DNA from: an uncultured Collinsella sp.
GTDB taxonomy: Bacteria; Actinomycetota; Coriobacteriia; Coriobacteriales; Coriobacteriaceae
Length of the DNA stretch: 20,705 bases
Reading direction: 5' to 3'
Assembly: GCA_902496005.1 (NCBI GenBank)
Contig: CABUZI010000019.1
Location: forward strand, 1-20,705
In this document: positions 1-6,620 of the stretch, piece by piece
How positions within the stretch are numbered: position 1 is the stretch's first letter
Layout: the number at the start of each line of letters is the position of its first letter
Program-made: the position numbers and the translations under genes
Notes under the pieces: model-generated
The model's database searches: none
What the model was told of the DNA's origin: nothing
Seen by the model: only the letters and a program-made list of their open reading frames with translations

Positions 1-40
1 CCCCGCTTATGTGTCGACCGCTTTTCTAGCGCGTCCTCCG

Positions 41-517
41 TCACGACAGGAAAGAGCGAAGGATGGTGAGCCAGCGTGGGGGTTCGAGGTGGATGATGTC
101 GTCGGGGACTCCGGCGGGCGCATGGCCGCCAAAGAGTAGGCCGGCATCTACCGGATTGATGAGGCGCACGATCCATACGGCGATGACCAGCATGCACAAC
201 ACGGTGACTGCAATGTCGACACCACGCTTTAGCTTGCTCGATGCCACCTCCTCGCGCACGAACGCGAGCACAAACGCAATCGGCACCACCCAAAACAGCG
301 GATGGTAGGCAAAGGCCGCCGCAAAATCGAGACGCAGCGCCGCCAGCCACGCCCTCGTCATGCCGCATCCCGGACAAGGAGCGCCCGTCATCATTCGAAA
401 AATGCAGCCGATATCGAGCAGGTAGAGCGCGAGCCAGGCGACAAAGAGCGCGCCGGTGCAAAAAAGGGCGCGGCGAAGGAGCTCTGCCGTGCCCCTATGT
501 CCCTGGGAGCTGTTCAC
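41..517 (-). CDS. DUF2752 family membrane protein
   Basis: A small inner-membrane protein of about 158 residues. It carries the hallmark DUF2752 motif APCPGCGMTRA near residues 47-56, just after a first hydrophobic segment (about 18-36). Further hydrophobic segments lie near 71-87 and 101-120. DUF2752 proteins have no established biochemical role; the CPGCG pair could bind metal or form a disulfide. I place the start at a GTG (515-517), 13 bases after the stop of the zinc-ribbon gene, because an AAGGG stretch precedes it. The longer reading from an ATG at 581-583 would overlap that gene by about 50 bases and adds a non-typical N-terminus. The gene lies just behind the DUF4234 zinc-ribbon gene on the same strand and is probably cotranscribed with it. 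Family call firm; function unknown. Confidence 0.8.
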   Translation of the reverse strand: MNSSQGHRGTAELLRRALFCTGALFVAWLALYLLDIGCIFRMMTGAPCPGCGMTRAWLAALRLDFAAAFAYHPLFWVVPIAFVLAFVREEVASSKLKRGVDIAVTVLCMLVIAVWIVRLINPVDAGLLFGGHAPAGVPDDIIHLEPPRWLTILRSFLS

Positions 518-530
518 GCCGCCCTTATTG

Positions 531-1139
531 TTAGGCACGAGCGCCAAGGCGAGTGTTGTAAGCCGTTGCCATGGCATTGGCATTATTGATGATGATGTTC
601 ATAGCGAAGATGGGACCAAGGCCGCACAGGAGCGCGCCGAAGATCTGCCACAGAAGAACGGTGGTGCCGTTTTCCTGGAACACCAGGCCGTAGCGAGGAG
701 CGTTGGCCTGCAGGCGGTTGCCAATCTTGTAATACCAGTAGTACGCGTAGAAGCCGCAGGTCACAAACGATAGAAGGATGAATTCCGCCAGACCCGGCGT
801 GTAATCGCCGTCATCCTGACACAACGTGTTGACGTCGCGTGCCAAGCAATACAGGAAGTAGAACGAATAGATACCGCAGGTCACAAGAGAGAGCAGCAGC
901 CAGCCGATCAGGCTGCGGTCAGCCTTAATGGGGCCATAGCCCATCGGAGCGGATGCGGACTGTTGGGCGTATTGACCGGTGTACTGCTGCTGAGGCTGGG
1001 GCACGGGCTGAATAGCCTGGGCCGGAGCGGGCTGGGGCTGCGGGGCCGGAGCGGCAGAAGCGGCACCAACGGCGGATCCGCAAACAGGGCAGAATTTGGC
1101 ATCATCCGAAATGGGAGAACCACAAGTGGGACAGAACAT
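531..1139 (-). CDS. Zinc-ribbon membrane protein with DUF4234-like domain
   Basis: A 202-residue protein with three visible parts. Residues 1-22 are a zinc ribbon with C3-x2-C6 and C17-x2-C20. Residues about 28-68 are a Pro/Gln/Ala-rich flexible linker. Residues about 73-195 are a membrane region whose repeated pattern (LVTCGIYSFYFLY, then FVTCGFYAYYWYYKIG) is typical of DUF4234. A last hydrophobic segment lies near 163-182. The ATG at 1137-1139 is preceded by a strong AAGGAGAG ribosome site. A cytosolic zinc ribbon tethered to a small membrane domain is common in Coriobacteriia, but its role is not established. It sits between a similarly built zinc-ribbon gene upstream and the DUF2752 gene downstream. 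The terminator at 1292-1326 separates it from the former, so it probably has its own promoter. Confidence 0.85.
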   Translation of the reverse strand: MFCPTCGSPISDDAKFCPVCGSAVGAASAAPAPQPQPAPAQAIQPVPQPQQQYTGQYAQQSASAPMGYGPIKADRSLIGWLLLSLVTCGIYSFYFLYCLARDVNTLCQDDGDYTPGLAEFILLSFVTCGFYAYYWYYKIGNRLQANAPRYGLVFQENGTTVLLWQIFGALLCGLGPIFAMNIIINNANAMATAYNTRLGARA

Positions 1140-1156
1140 GAGCCTCTCCTTTTCCT

Positions 1157-1173
1157 AAGGCGTCGCACGCCTT
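1157..1173. promoter_or_regulatory. Inverted repeat just upstream of the zinc-ribbon gene RBS
   Basis: A perfect 7-bp inverted repeat with a 3-base loop (AAGGCGT, CGC, ACGCCTT) lies directly before the ribosome site of the 531-1139 gene. In the mRNA it would form a small hairpin ending about 5 bases from the AAGGAGAG site. It could be an operator or a leader hairpin affecting translation; no family is recognised. Confidence 0.3.
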
Positions 1174-1214
1174 CAAACCTTACACGTCTACGTTCTCAAC
1201 AATAGCCGCGACGT

Positions 1215-1226
1215 TGTTGCGCAACA
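1215..1226. promoter_or_regulatory. 12-bp perfect palindrome, operator-like
   Basis: TGTTGCGCAACA is a perfect 12-bp palindrome, about 75-90 bases upstream of the start of the 531-1139 gene and downstream of the preceding terminator. That is the expected place for a promoter or operator. No clear -35/-10 pair is visible around it, so this is only a candidate binding site. Confidence 0.25.
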
Positions 1227-1291
1227 TTGACCAATTTCCGAGAAATTTTGCTGCAACCGTTTTCCCAGGCATTTTCTTGCTTTCGCAGTAG

Positions 1292-1326
1292 AAAAAGGCA
1301 CCCCGGGCTCAGTTGCCCAGGGCGCC
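1292..1326 (-). terminator. Rho-independent terminator of the DUF4013-like gene
   Basis: On the minus strand a GC-rich hairpin (GGCGCCCTGGGC, a short loop, then GCCCGGGGTGCC; wobble or mismatch at two positions) is followed immediately by TTTTTC. It starts 9 bases after the stop codon at 1335 and cleanly ends that transcription unit. Confidence 0.9.
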
Positions 1327-1334
1327 TCGACCGG

Positions 1335-2627
1335 CTATTCGGTTTGATTGTTTTCGGCAGCAGGATTATCGCCCGGCTCATCCGCCGGCGTGGCAACGGC
1401 ATCCCAATCGGGCTCCGCAGGCGTCGCCTCGGACGCCGGTGCGGGGACAGGAGCAGGTGCCGGGGCAGGTGCAGGCGCGGGTGCCGGGGCAGGCGCAGCA
1501 CCAGTGGCTGCCGTGGGATTGAATCCCGCAGGAGCAGGCTTCTTCTCACCCGGGAGCACAAAAGTCAAAACGTCGTCCTTGTCCTCATCGGCCCATTCGC
1601 TTGCATAACGTGCAGCCCAATAGCCAACGGCACGGTGCTTGAGCATCTTGCCAAAGACCGTAAGGAACACCGTGACGAATGCAATCAGCACCAGGAACAA
1701 TACGAGCGTGACACCACCGGCGGTAACAATCGCCTCGATACCCGTGGGGCGATAGTAATAGCCGTACGCGCCAATTCCGGCGATGGCACCAAAGACAGCT
1801 GTCAAGATCCACGTAATGGCGTTGGAAACCAGGCCCGTCAAAAACTCGGGAAGGAACGAAGCGCAGAACAGCTTGGTCTTGTTGTGCTTAAACGCCGCCC
1901 AGACCTTGTCGAGCGAAAACGCGCTCTCAACGCGCCCGGTCACCGCAAAGTGCATCACGGCAATGTCGGCGAACATCTTAAAGAAGACCCCCAAGACTGC
2001 CGTGGCAATCATAGCCAGGACAAGCAGGCCGAGCGAACCGAACAGCGCAGCCTCGAGCGCATAGGAGCCATAGTAGGAGTACGAGCCTGCGGCACCAAGC
2101 GCCACGCCCTCCACCAGCGAAAGCACTACACCGATAACGGGAATGGCAGCGATAACCTCGAGCACGACCGAAATAACGCTCGAAAAGACTCCGAGACCAA
2201 ACGACGTGGAACGCATCAGCGGACGATCCATGCCGTCATCGATCTTAAGCGACAGATCGCGACCCCACTCGATGCCAAAGCCGGAACCGCACACGCTCGC
2301 AATGCAAGCTGCCAAAAAGCCGATGGCAGCCGCAATGCCGCCAATAACGGGAATAAACAACACGAGCACCGACACAACGCAAATCAGCGCCGGCAAAAAC
2401 GCGATTTGGCATACACGCTGAAGCACGCCCGGGGTCTTGGTCATATCCTGGAACGCCTGAACCACACAGCCCTTTGGCGCATTCGCCACGGGCGGCTGCG
2501 GAACAAACTGCTGGGACTGAGGCTGTCCCTGGGGAGCGGGGCCAGCGGCACCGGCATTAGGAGCACCACACACGCCGCAGAACTTGTCGTTATCGCCCAT
2601 GGGGGCGCCACACTGCGAGCAGAACAT
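1335..2627 (-). CDS. Zinc-ribbon, DUF4013-like polytopic membrane protein
   Basis: A 430-residue protein starting MFCSQCGAP. The N-terminal zinc ribbon has C3-x2-C6 and C17-x2-C20. A Pro/Gln linker (about 25-50) leads to a long membrane region (about 70-340) with roughly seven to eight hydrophobic segments. The stretch around FADIAVMHFAVTGRVESAF resembles DUF4013, where a re-entrant or amphipathic part carries a similar small-residue and aromatic pattern. The C-terminus is a low-complexity Ala-Pro tract and an acidic tail, likely cytosolic. The ATG at 2625-2627 is preceded by AAGGGATG. An in-frame start 24 codons upstream has no ribosome site and a non-homologous N-terminus. The gene has its own terminator. 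Role unknown; the zinc ribbon plus membrane plan matches the neighbour at 531-1139, so the two may be related in function. Confidence 0.8.
   Translation of the reverse strand: MFCSQCGAPMGDNDKFCGVCGAPNAGAAGPAPQGQPQSQQFVPQPPVANAPKGCVVQAFQDMTKTPGVLQRVCQIAFLPALICVVSVLVLFIPVIGGIAAAIGFLAACIASVCGSGFGIEWGRDLSLKIDDGMDRPLMRSTSFGLGVFSSVISVVLEVIAAIPVIGVVLSLVEGVALGAAGSYSYYGSYALEAALFGSLGLLVLAMIATAVLGVFFKMFADIAVMHFAVTGRVESAFSLDKVWAAFKHNKTKLFCASFLPEFLTGLVSNAITWILTAVFGAIAGIGAYGYYYRPTGIEAIVTAGGVTLVLFLVLIAFVTVFLTVFGKMLKHRAVGYWAARYASEWADEDKDDVLTFVLPGEKKPAPAGFNPTAATGAAPAPAPAPAPAPAPAPVPAPASEATPAEPDWDAVATPADEPGDNPAAENNQTE
1453..1500. repeat. 12-bp tandem repeats inside the Ala-Pro tail codons
   Basis: Four imperfect 12-bp units (gcaggtgccggg, gcaggtgcaggc, gcgggtgccggg, gcaggcgcagca on the plus strand) encode the Ala-Pro run near the C-terminus of the DUF4013-like protein. 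Because the unit is a multiple of three, copy-number change would alter tail length without a frameshift. Confidence 0.7.
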
Positions 2628-2776
2628 AGAATCATCCCTTCGTATCTTGAACGAATCACTTGGATCGCAAACGATGTCTTTAGCATCATTATTGCCCAAT
2701 GTGGGGTCAAATACTCAAAGATGACCGATTTGCAAGGTGCACGGCGCCAGCAGGCGGTTCGTTGAATACGTCTGCG

Positions 2777-3799
2777 CTAGTTCGTTCCGCGGAAGCCCTT
2801 GCCGACGATCTCGGAGCTGTCAACGATCGTGATAAAGGCACCCGGATCGACTTCGCGCGCATAGCGGCGCAGTTGCACGGCCTCGCGACGGCTCAGCACG
2901 CTCATGATCACCGTCACGCACTTGCCCGAGAAGGCACCGTAGCCGCGGCTGATGGTCGCCGTGCGGTTGAGATGCTTGACGATAAACTCCTCGACCTTAA
3001 GGGGCTCGGAACAAATGACCGTGCAGACTTTGCGCAGGTGAATGCTCTCAATGGCTTTGTCGACCACAAGCGTCTTGGCAAACAGACCGAGCACGCAATA
3101 CAGACCGACACGCGGGCCATACAAAAAGGCCGCGATGGTCACGATGCCGATATCGACCAGCAGTAGGGCGCGGCCAATCTCGAGCGTCGTGCGGCGCTTG
3201 AGGATCATGGCAAGAATGTCCGTGCCACCCGTCGAGGCGCCGATGTCAAAGACAATAGCGCTGCCAAGCGCCGGCAAGATGACGGCAAAGCACAGGTCGA
3301 GCCACATATCGCCCGTCAGAGAGACATCGGTCGGAATGAAGAGCTCAAACAGCGAGACATAGGCCGAAAGCGCAAACGAGGCGAAGACGCTCCACAGGAT
3401 TGCCTTGCGCTCCAAAAAGATAAAGCCCAAAACGACGAGAACCGCGTTGATAATCCACATAAAGACGCCGACGGGCAGGGTCGGGAACAGCGTGGACAGA
3501 ATGACCGACACGCCCGAGGTACCGCCAAAAGCAAAGTGATTAGGGGTTTTAAACGCAACGATGGCGAAGGCCGTAAGAATCAGACCCAGATTGAGCTCGG
3601 CAAAAAAGCGCGGGAAGCCTGGCTCCTGGCTGCGCTTTTGACCGGCACGCTCTCCGCGTTCGATATCGGTGCGATCAACCACGCGCTCCATCGGCACCAC
3701 GGGAGGACGATGCACCTCCTCGGCAGCACGCGATGCCGCCTCTGCAGCGGCGGCCTCAATCGCCCATGCCTTGCTTTCTGTTTCGTGCTCGTCGGCCAT
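2777..3799 (-). CDS. YitT family membrane protein (DUF161 + DUF2179)
   Basis: A 340-residue protein of the YitT family. Residues 1-65 are a charged, Ala/Glu/Arg-rich cytosolic extension not typical of the family. From about 66 to 245 there are five to six membrane segments with family patterns such as FGGTSGVSVIL (91-101) and DIGASTGGTDILAMILKRR (185-203). Residues about 250-335 form the soluble C-terminal DUF2179 domain, with the FIVKHLNRTATISRGYGAFSG-type stretch (272-292). YitT proteins are probably transporters, but their substrate is not established. The ATG at 3797-3799 is preceded by GAGGAG. No convincing terminator follows the stop; 149 bases separate it from the next gene. Confidence 0.9.
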   Translation of the reverse strand: MADEHETESKAWAIEAAAAEAASRAAEEVHRPPVVPMERVVDRTDIERGERAGQKRSQEPGFPRFFAELNLGLILTAFAIVAFKTPNHFAFGGTSGVSVILSTLFPTLPVGVFMWIINAVLVVLGFIFLERKAILWSVFASFALSAYVSLFELFIPTDVSLTGDMWLDLCFAVILPALGSAIVFDIGASTGGTDILAMILKRRTTLEIGRALLLVDIGIVTIAAFLYGPRVGLYCVLGLFAKTLVVDKAIESIHLRKVCTVICSEPLKVEEFIVKHLNRTATISRGYGAFSGKCVTVIMSVLSRREAVQLRRYAREVDPGAFITIVDSSEIVGKGFRGTN

Positions 3800-3911
3800 T
3801 ACGGCAACTCCTCGTTAACAATTTGGAAACAATGCGCTCATTAGCGTAACGCGGAACGTGGGGATTGCAACCCTTAGTTAGACGAGCGGTATGACTATAT
3901 CGGGAGCGTAC

Positions 3912-3951
3912 AAAAACAGCCGGCCACGCTTTTGCTTGCGCGGTCGGCCGT
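3912..3951 (-). terminator. Terminator of the amaP-DUF2273-asp23 operon
   Basis: A 14-bp stem with two to three wobbles and one mismatch (arms ACGGCCGACCGCGC and GCGTGGCCGGCTGT on the minus strand) is followed by TTTTTG. It lies about 50 bases after the asp23 stop, beyond the repeat element at 3953-4005. On the plus strand it also ends in a short T stretch, but the nearest gene in that direction is not plus-stranded. Confidence 0.85.
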
Positions 3952-3952
3952 T

Positions 3953-4005
3953 TAACGTTTTCGCAGATAAAACCTGCCAAAACAAACCTGTCTTTTTGGA
4001 AGGTT
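3953..4005 (-). repeat. Stop-codon-anchored palindromic element A
   Basis: On the minus strand the asp23 stop TAA runs straight into a hairpin: AACCTTCCAAAA, a loop containing GACAGGTTTG, then TTTTGGCAGGTT. The arms are 12 bp with one mismatch (3994-4005 and 3971-3982). The 3' flank TTTTATCTGCGAAAACGTTA matches the flank of element B at 8861-8877 closely. So A and B are copies of one unit of about 55 bp. Confidence 0.75.
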
Positions 4006-4519
4006 ATTCGTGCTGGCTGGTGCGGTGCTCGTACTCCTCGGGGGTGATGACGTCCTCGATACGCAGGTTGACGCCCGCCACCTCAAGGCCGGTCATCGCG
4101 GCAAGGCGCTCGGTGACACGTGCCTTGACATCGTCGAAAATCGCGGGCGCATAGGCGCCGTACTCGATAATGACGGAGATGTTGACGACCACACGATTGT
4201 CATCGGTGACCTCGACCGTCACGCCCTTGGTCAGATTCTCGGCACCAAACTGCTCCTGCACAAAGTGCATGAGGTTACCCTTCATGCCCAGAACGTGCGG
4301 AACCTCGCGAGTGGCCATGGCAACGATCTTCTCGATCACACCGTTGGAATAGGTCAGCGAGTCCTCGGACTCGTCCGCCTCCTCGTCGTCCTCATCCTCA
4401 TCGGACTCGGCCTCGACGAGCGCCTCATCCTCGAGCGTTACGTCCTCGGCCTCGGCGGTGACGGTCTCGTCTGCCTCGAGCTCGGTATCGGCCACATCGA
4501 CCTTCGTATTAAAAGCCAT
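4004..4519 (-). CDS. Asp23/Gls24 family envelope stress protein
   Basis: A 171-residue protein. Residues about 10-54 are very acidic (runs of Asp/Glu) and probably disordered. Residues about 55-165 form the Asp23 domain, with the characteristic start SNGVIEKIVAMATREVPHV and a C-terminal LEVAGVNLRIEDVI-type strand. In Firmicutes, Asp23 is an abundant cytosolic protein tethered to the membrane by AmaP and linked to cell-wall stress. The ATG at 4517-4519 has an ideal AAGGAGG site. It is the last gene of the amaP operon, 45 bases after the DUF2273 gene, and its stop codon overlaps palindromic element A. The long acidic N-terminus is unusual compared with the compact Firmicutes proteins. Confidence 0.92.
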   Translation of the reverse strand: MAFNTKVDVADTELEADETVTAEAEDVTLEDEALVEAESDEDEDDEEADESEDSLTYSNGVIEKIVAMATREVPHVLGMKGNLMHFVQEQFGAENLTKGVTVEVTDDNRVVVNISVIIEYGAYAPAIFDDVKARVTERLAAMTGLEVAGVNLRIEDVITPEEYEHRTSQHE

Positions 4520-4564
4520 GGTTCCTCCTTATGCCTGCCGCGGATGCGACAGTCGAATACATTA

Positions 4565-4942
4565 TTAGCGGCCGCTAAACAGACGGCCGAAGAAGTTGAC
4601 GATCCCGTTCTCGCCGTCGCGAATTTGGCCGATCACAGCGCCGATCAGCACGAAGAATGCAATGACGAGCGTGTCCCACAGGCCCAACGTGAGCACCAAC
4701 ACAGCGAGGATAAAGCCAGCGACGGCGCCGAGCGTGGTGTTGGGATGACGCACAGCATAGCTCCAGATGGCAGCGCCCGTACCCTTGATGAGACCCATAG
4801 CCTCGTCAAAATCCGCGGCTGCCGCATCTTGCAACTCGGTTGCCTCTGCTTTGGAATCAACAGGTTCGCTCGCCGGCGTGGCGCTCTGGTCAATCGTCAG
4901 GCGCGGCGTACGAGCGGTCTTATCTTGATTGGTATCACTCAC
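4565..4942 (-). CDS. DUF2273 family small membrane protein
   Basis: About 125 residues, starting at a GTG (4940-4942) with GGAGG six bases upstream. The N-terminal about 60 residues are polar. They are followed by two closely spaced hydrophobic segments (about residues 66-82 and 84-104) and a basic end (IVNFFGRLFSGR). This is the DUF2273 pattern, a family nearly always encoded beside Asp23 proteins and presumed to be a membrane partner of them. The GTG start overlaps the stop of amaP by 8 bases (GTGAGTGA), which suggests translational coupling. A much longer in-frame reading upstream would lie inside amaP, is rich in Arg/Ser/Pro as expected for an out-of-frame shadow, and is rejected. Confidence 0.88.
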   Translation of the reverse strand: MSDTNQDKTARTPRLTIDQSATPASEPVDSKAEATELQDAAAADFDEAMGLIKGTGAAIWSYAVRHPNTTLGAVAGFILAVLVLTLGLWDTLVIAFFVLIGAVIGQIRDGENGIVNFFGRLFSGR

Positions 4943-5480
4943 CGGAAACCTCCACGGTCTGGACGGTAGTCTTGGACGGCAAAAAACGGACGCGCGTGGT
5001 CGTACCCGGCGTGCCGAGCATGGTGTCGCAAGCTTCCTCGATGCGCTGCTGCATCGCGGTAGCCAGAGATGCCACGTCCTTATCGTCAAGCGCGATAGCG
5101 TCGACCTTAAATCGGACGTGCGAATCGTCGGAGCCTTGGACGCGGGCCTCGACATGCTCGACCATCACGCGGTCGTCGCGCTCGGCAGCAGCTCTGGCGC
5201 ACGAAGAAAGCGCCGCAAGGGTAACCTCGATATTGCGCTCCCCCGCCGGATGTACACAGGACGGCTCGCGACGAGCAAACATCAGGCGGAAGAAGCTTAC
5301 CAGCACGCCGATCGCCACAACTCCGCCGCATGCCGTCACGACAATGCGCGGCATGGGGTCGCGCATCAGCAGCATAAAGCGATACGTATACGGCCCCCAA
5401 AACTGGCAGACAAGCGTACCCAGCGCCACGATGGCGGCGGCAAGATACACAATCGCTAGGGCTCGTTTGAGTACGCGCAC
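4935..5480 (-). CDS. amaP: Alkaline shock response membrane anchor protein AmaP
   Basis: A 181-residue protein with two N-terminal membrane segments (about 5-27 and 44-66). A cytosolic domain (about 72-178) has alternating beta strands and acidic patches, including a VRVRF-like strand near the end. This matches AmaP, which anchors Asp23 beneath the membrane. The start is a GTG at 5478-5480 with AAGGGAG upstream. It is the first gene of the amaP - DUF2273 - asp23 operon. The only recognisable promoter element is a TATAAT box about 50 bases upstream of the start. Assignment rests on topology and neighbours more than on a single motif. Confidence 0.82.
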   Translation of the reverse strand: MRVLKRALAIVYLAAAIVALGTLVCQFWGPYTYRFMLLMRDPMPRIVVTACGGVVAIGVLVSFFRLMFARREPSCVHPAGERNIEVTLAALSSCARAAAERDDRVMVEHVEARVQGSDDSHVRFKVDAIALDDKDVASLATAMQQRIEEACDTMLGTPGTTTRVRFLPSKTTVQTVEVSGE

Positions 5481-5530
5481 GCGGCGCTCCCTTCAAATCT
5501 CGGCTCTCGAAATGCAAAACGGTTCGCATC

Positions 5531-5536
5531 ATTATA
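5531..5536 (-). promoter_or_regulatory. Candidate -10 box of the amaP operon
   Basis: A perfect TATAAT on the minus strand, about 50 bases before the amaP start codon. No good -35 hexamer lies 16-18 bases upstream, because that stretch is occupied by the yebC terminator hairpin. The box overlaps the end of that terminator's T-run, so terminator and promoter are fused head to tail. Confidence 0.4.
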
Positions 5537-5577
5537 AAAGAGCCGGGTCCGGTGCTCTACGCACGCGGATCCGGCTC
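5536..5577 (-). terminator. Rho-independent terminator of yebC
   Basis: On the minus strand GAGCCGGATCCG and CGGACCCGGCTC pair over 12 bp (one G-T wobble) around a 14-base loop, followed by TTTTAT. It lies about 70 bases after the yebC stop. A smaller hairpin (GCACGG...CCGTGC, 5624-5641) sits directly after the stop but lacks a T-run. Confidence 0.85.
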
Positions 5578-5646
5578 ATCTATTCCACGAGGCTTGCATG
5601 CTCGCTTCATTATGCCCAGATATGCACGGCTTAACCCGTGCGGGCG

Positions 5647-6453
5647 CTACTCCTCCTCGAGGGCAGCGATGACCTCGTCGGTCATGTCCATGGTGCTGTA
5701 GACGTCCTGGACGTCATCGAGCTCCTCAAGACGGTCGATGAGGCGCTGAACCTTCTTGGCGTCGGCGCCGGAGACCTCGGTCGGGGTGGTCGGGACCATG
5801 GTGGTCTCGGAGCCCTTGACCTGGACGCCCTGCTCCTCGAGCGCCTTGGAGACAGCCATGACCTCGTTGGCAGTAGTCCAGACGATCCACTCCTCGCCGG
5901 CGTCCTCGTAGTCCTCGCCACCGGCCTCGGCGATGGCCATCATGAACTCATCCTCGTCACCGGCAGCACCGTTGGCGATCATGGTCTCCTTCTTGGCGTT
6001 CTCGTCCAGGATCTCCTTGGCGACGACGATCTGGCCCTTGCGCTCAAACTGGAAGGCGACGGAGCCAGAGGTGCCCAGGTTGCCACCAGCGTGGGAGAAG
6101 GCGGAACGGACATCAGCGGCGGTACGGTTGCGGTTGTCGGTCAGGCAGTCGACGTAGACGGCGACACCGGCGGGACCGTAGCCCTCGTACACGATGTTCT
6201 CGTAGACAGCGGCGTCAGCACCCGAACCAAAAGCCTTGTCGATAGCGGACTTGATCTTGTCCTTAGGCATGGACTGAGCCTTGGCCTTGGCAACGGCAGC
6301 GGCGAGGCTGGCGTTGTTCTCGGGCAGCGGGTCACCGCCGAGACGGGCAGCAACGGTGATGTTGCGGCTGAGCTTGGAGAAGAGGGCGGAACGCTTGGCG
6401 TCCTGCGCGCCCTTACGATGCTTGGTTGTGGCCCACTTAGAGTGTCCGGACAT
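5647..6453 (-). CDS. yebC: YebC/PmpR family regulator or translation factor
   Basis: A 268-residue cytosolic protein starting with the family signature MSGHSKWATTKHRKGAQD. The three-domain YebC/TACO1 fold is evident: an N-terminal helical domain (about 1-80), the central NIVYEGYGPAGVAVYVD strand region (about 85-102), and a C-terminal half ending in VYSTMDM. Related proteins are described both as DNA-binding regulators and as ribosome-associated factors that help at difficult Pro-rich stretches. It is somewhat longer than the usual 240-250 residues, mostly because of an acidic insertion around residues 160-185. The ATG at 6451-6453 has AGGAG upstream. Its codon use is very biased (ctg/gag/gtc), suggesting high expression. 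It is monocistronic, with its own terminator. Confidence 0.95.
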   Translation of the reverse strand: MSGHSKWATTKHRKGAQDAKRSALFSKLSRNITVAARLGGDPLPENNASLAAAVAKAKAQSMPKDKIKSAIDKAFGSGADAAVYENIVYEGYGPAGVAVYVDCLTDNRNRTAADVRSAFSHAGGNLGTSGSVAFQFERKGQIVVAKEILDENAKKETMIANGAAGDEDEFMMAIAEAGGEDYEDAGEEWIVWTTANEVMAVSKALEEQGVQVKGSETTMVPTTPTEVSGADAKKVQRLIDRLEELDDVQDVYSTMDMTDEVIAALEEE

Positions 6454-6583
6454 ACGTGTCTCCTATCGGTTTCGACCTAAAGCCCAGCGCAGATGCTCGG
6501 GCAATATAAACAAACGTCGTTATGATATACCTACTGGCCTGCGAGATAAACCCCAAAATGAAGGCGTCGTGATGATGACCCCT

Positions 6584-6620
6584 TTGGTGCAAAGAAACCT
6601 GACCCCAATGCACCAAGTTA
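6584..6620 (-). repeat. Stop-codon-anchored palindromic element D
   Basis: On the minus strand the TAA stop of the DUF6020-like gene is followed after one base by TTGGTGCA, a loop with ATTGGGGTCAGGTTTCTT, and TGCACCAA. The 8-bp arms are perfect (6609-6616 and 6584-6591). The loop core GGGGTCAGGTTT matches the other elements although the stem sequence is unrelated. Confidence 0.65.

Noticed and set aside
1227..2765. A long plus-strand open frame opposite the DUF4013-like gene
   Set aside because: It is very Arg/His/Asn-rich without domains, while the minus strand has the zinc ribbon, membrane pattern, ribosome site and terminator.
4943..5155. Longer N-terminus for the DUF2273 gene
   Set aside because: The extra 71 codons lie inside amaP in another frame and have the Arg/Ser/Pro-rich composition of a shadow frame; the GTG with GGAGG at 4940-4942 is better.
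6454..6583. A clear promoter for yebC
   Set aside because: AT-rich stretches (TATATCAT, TTTATATTG) are present but no spaced -35/-10 pair could be fixed.
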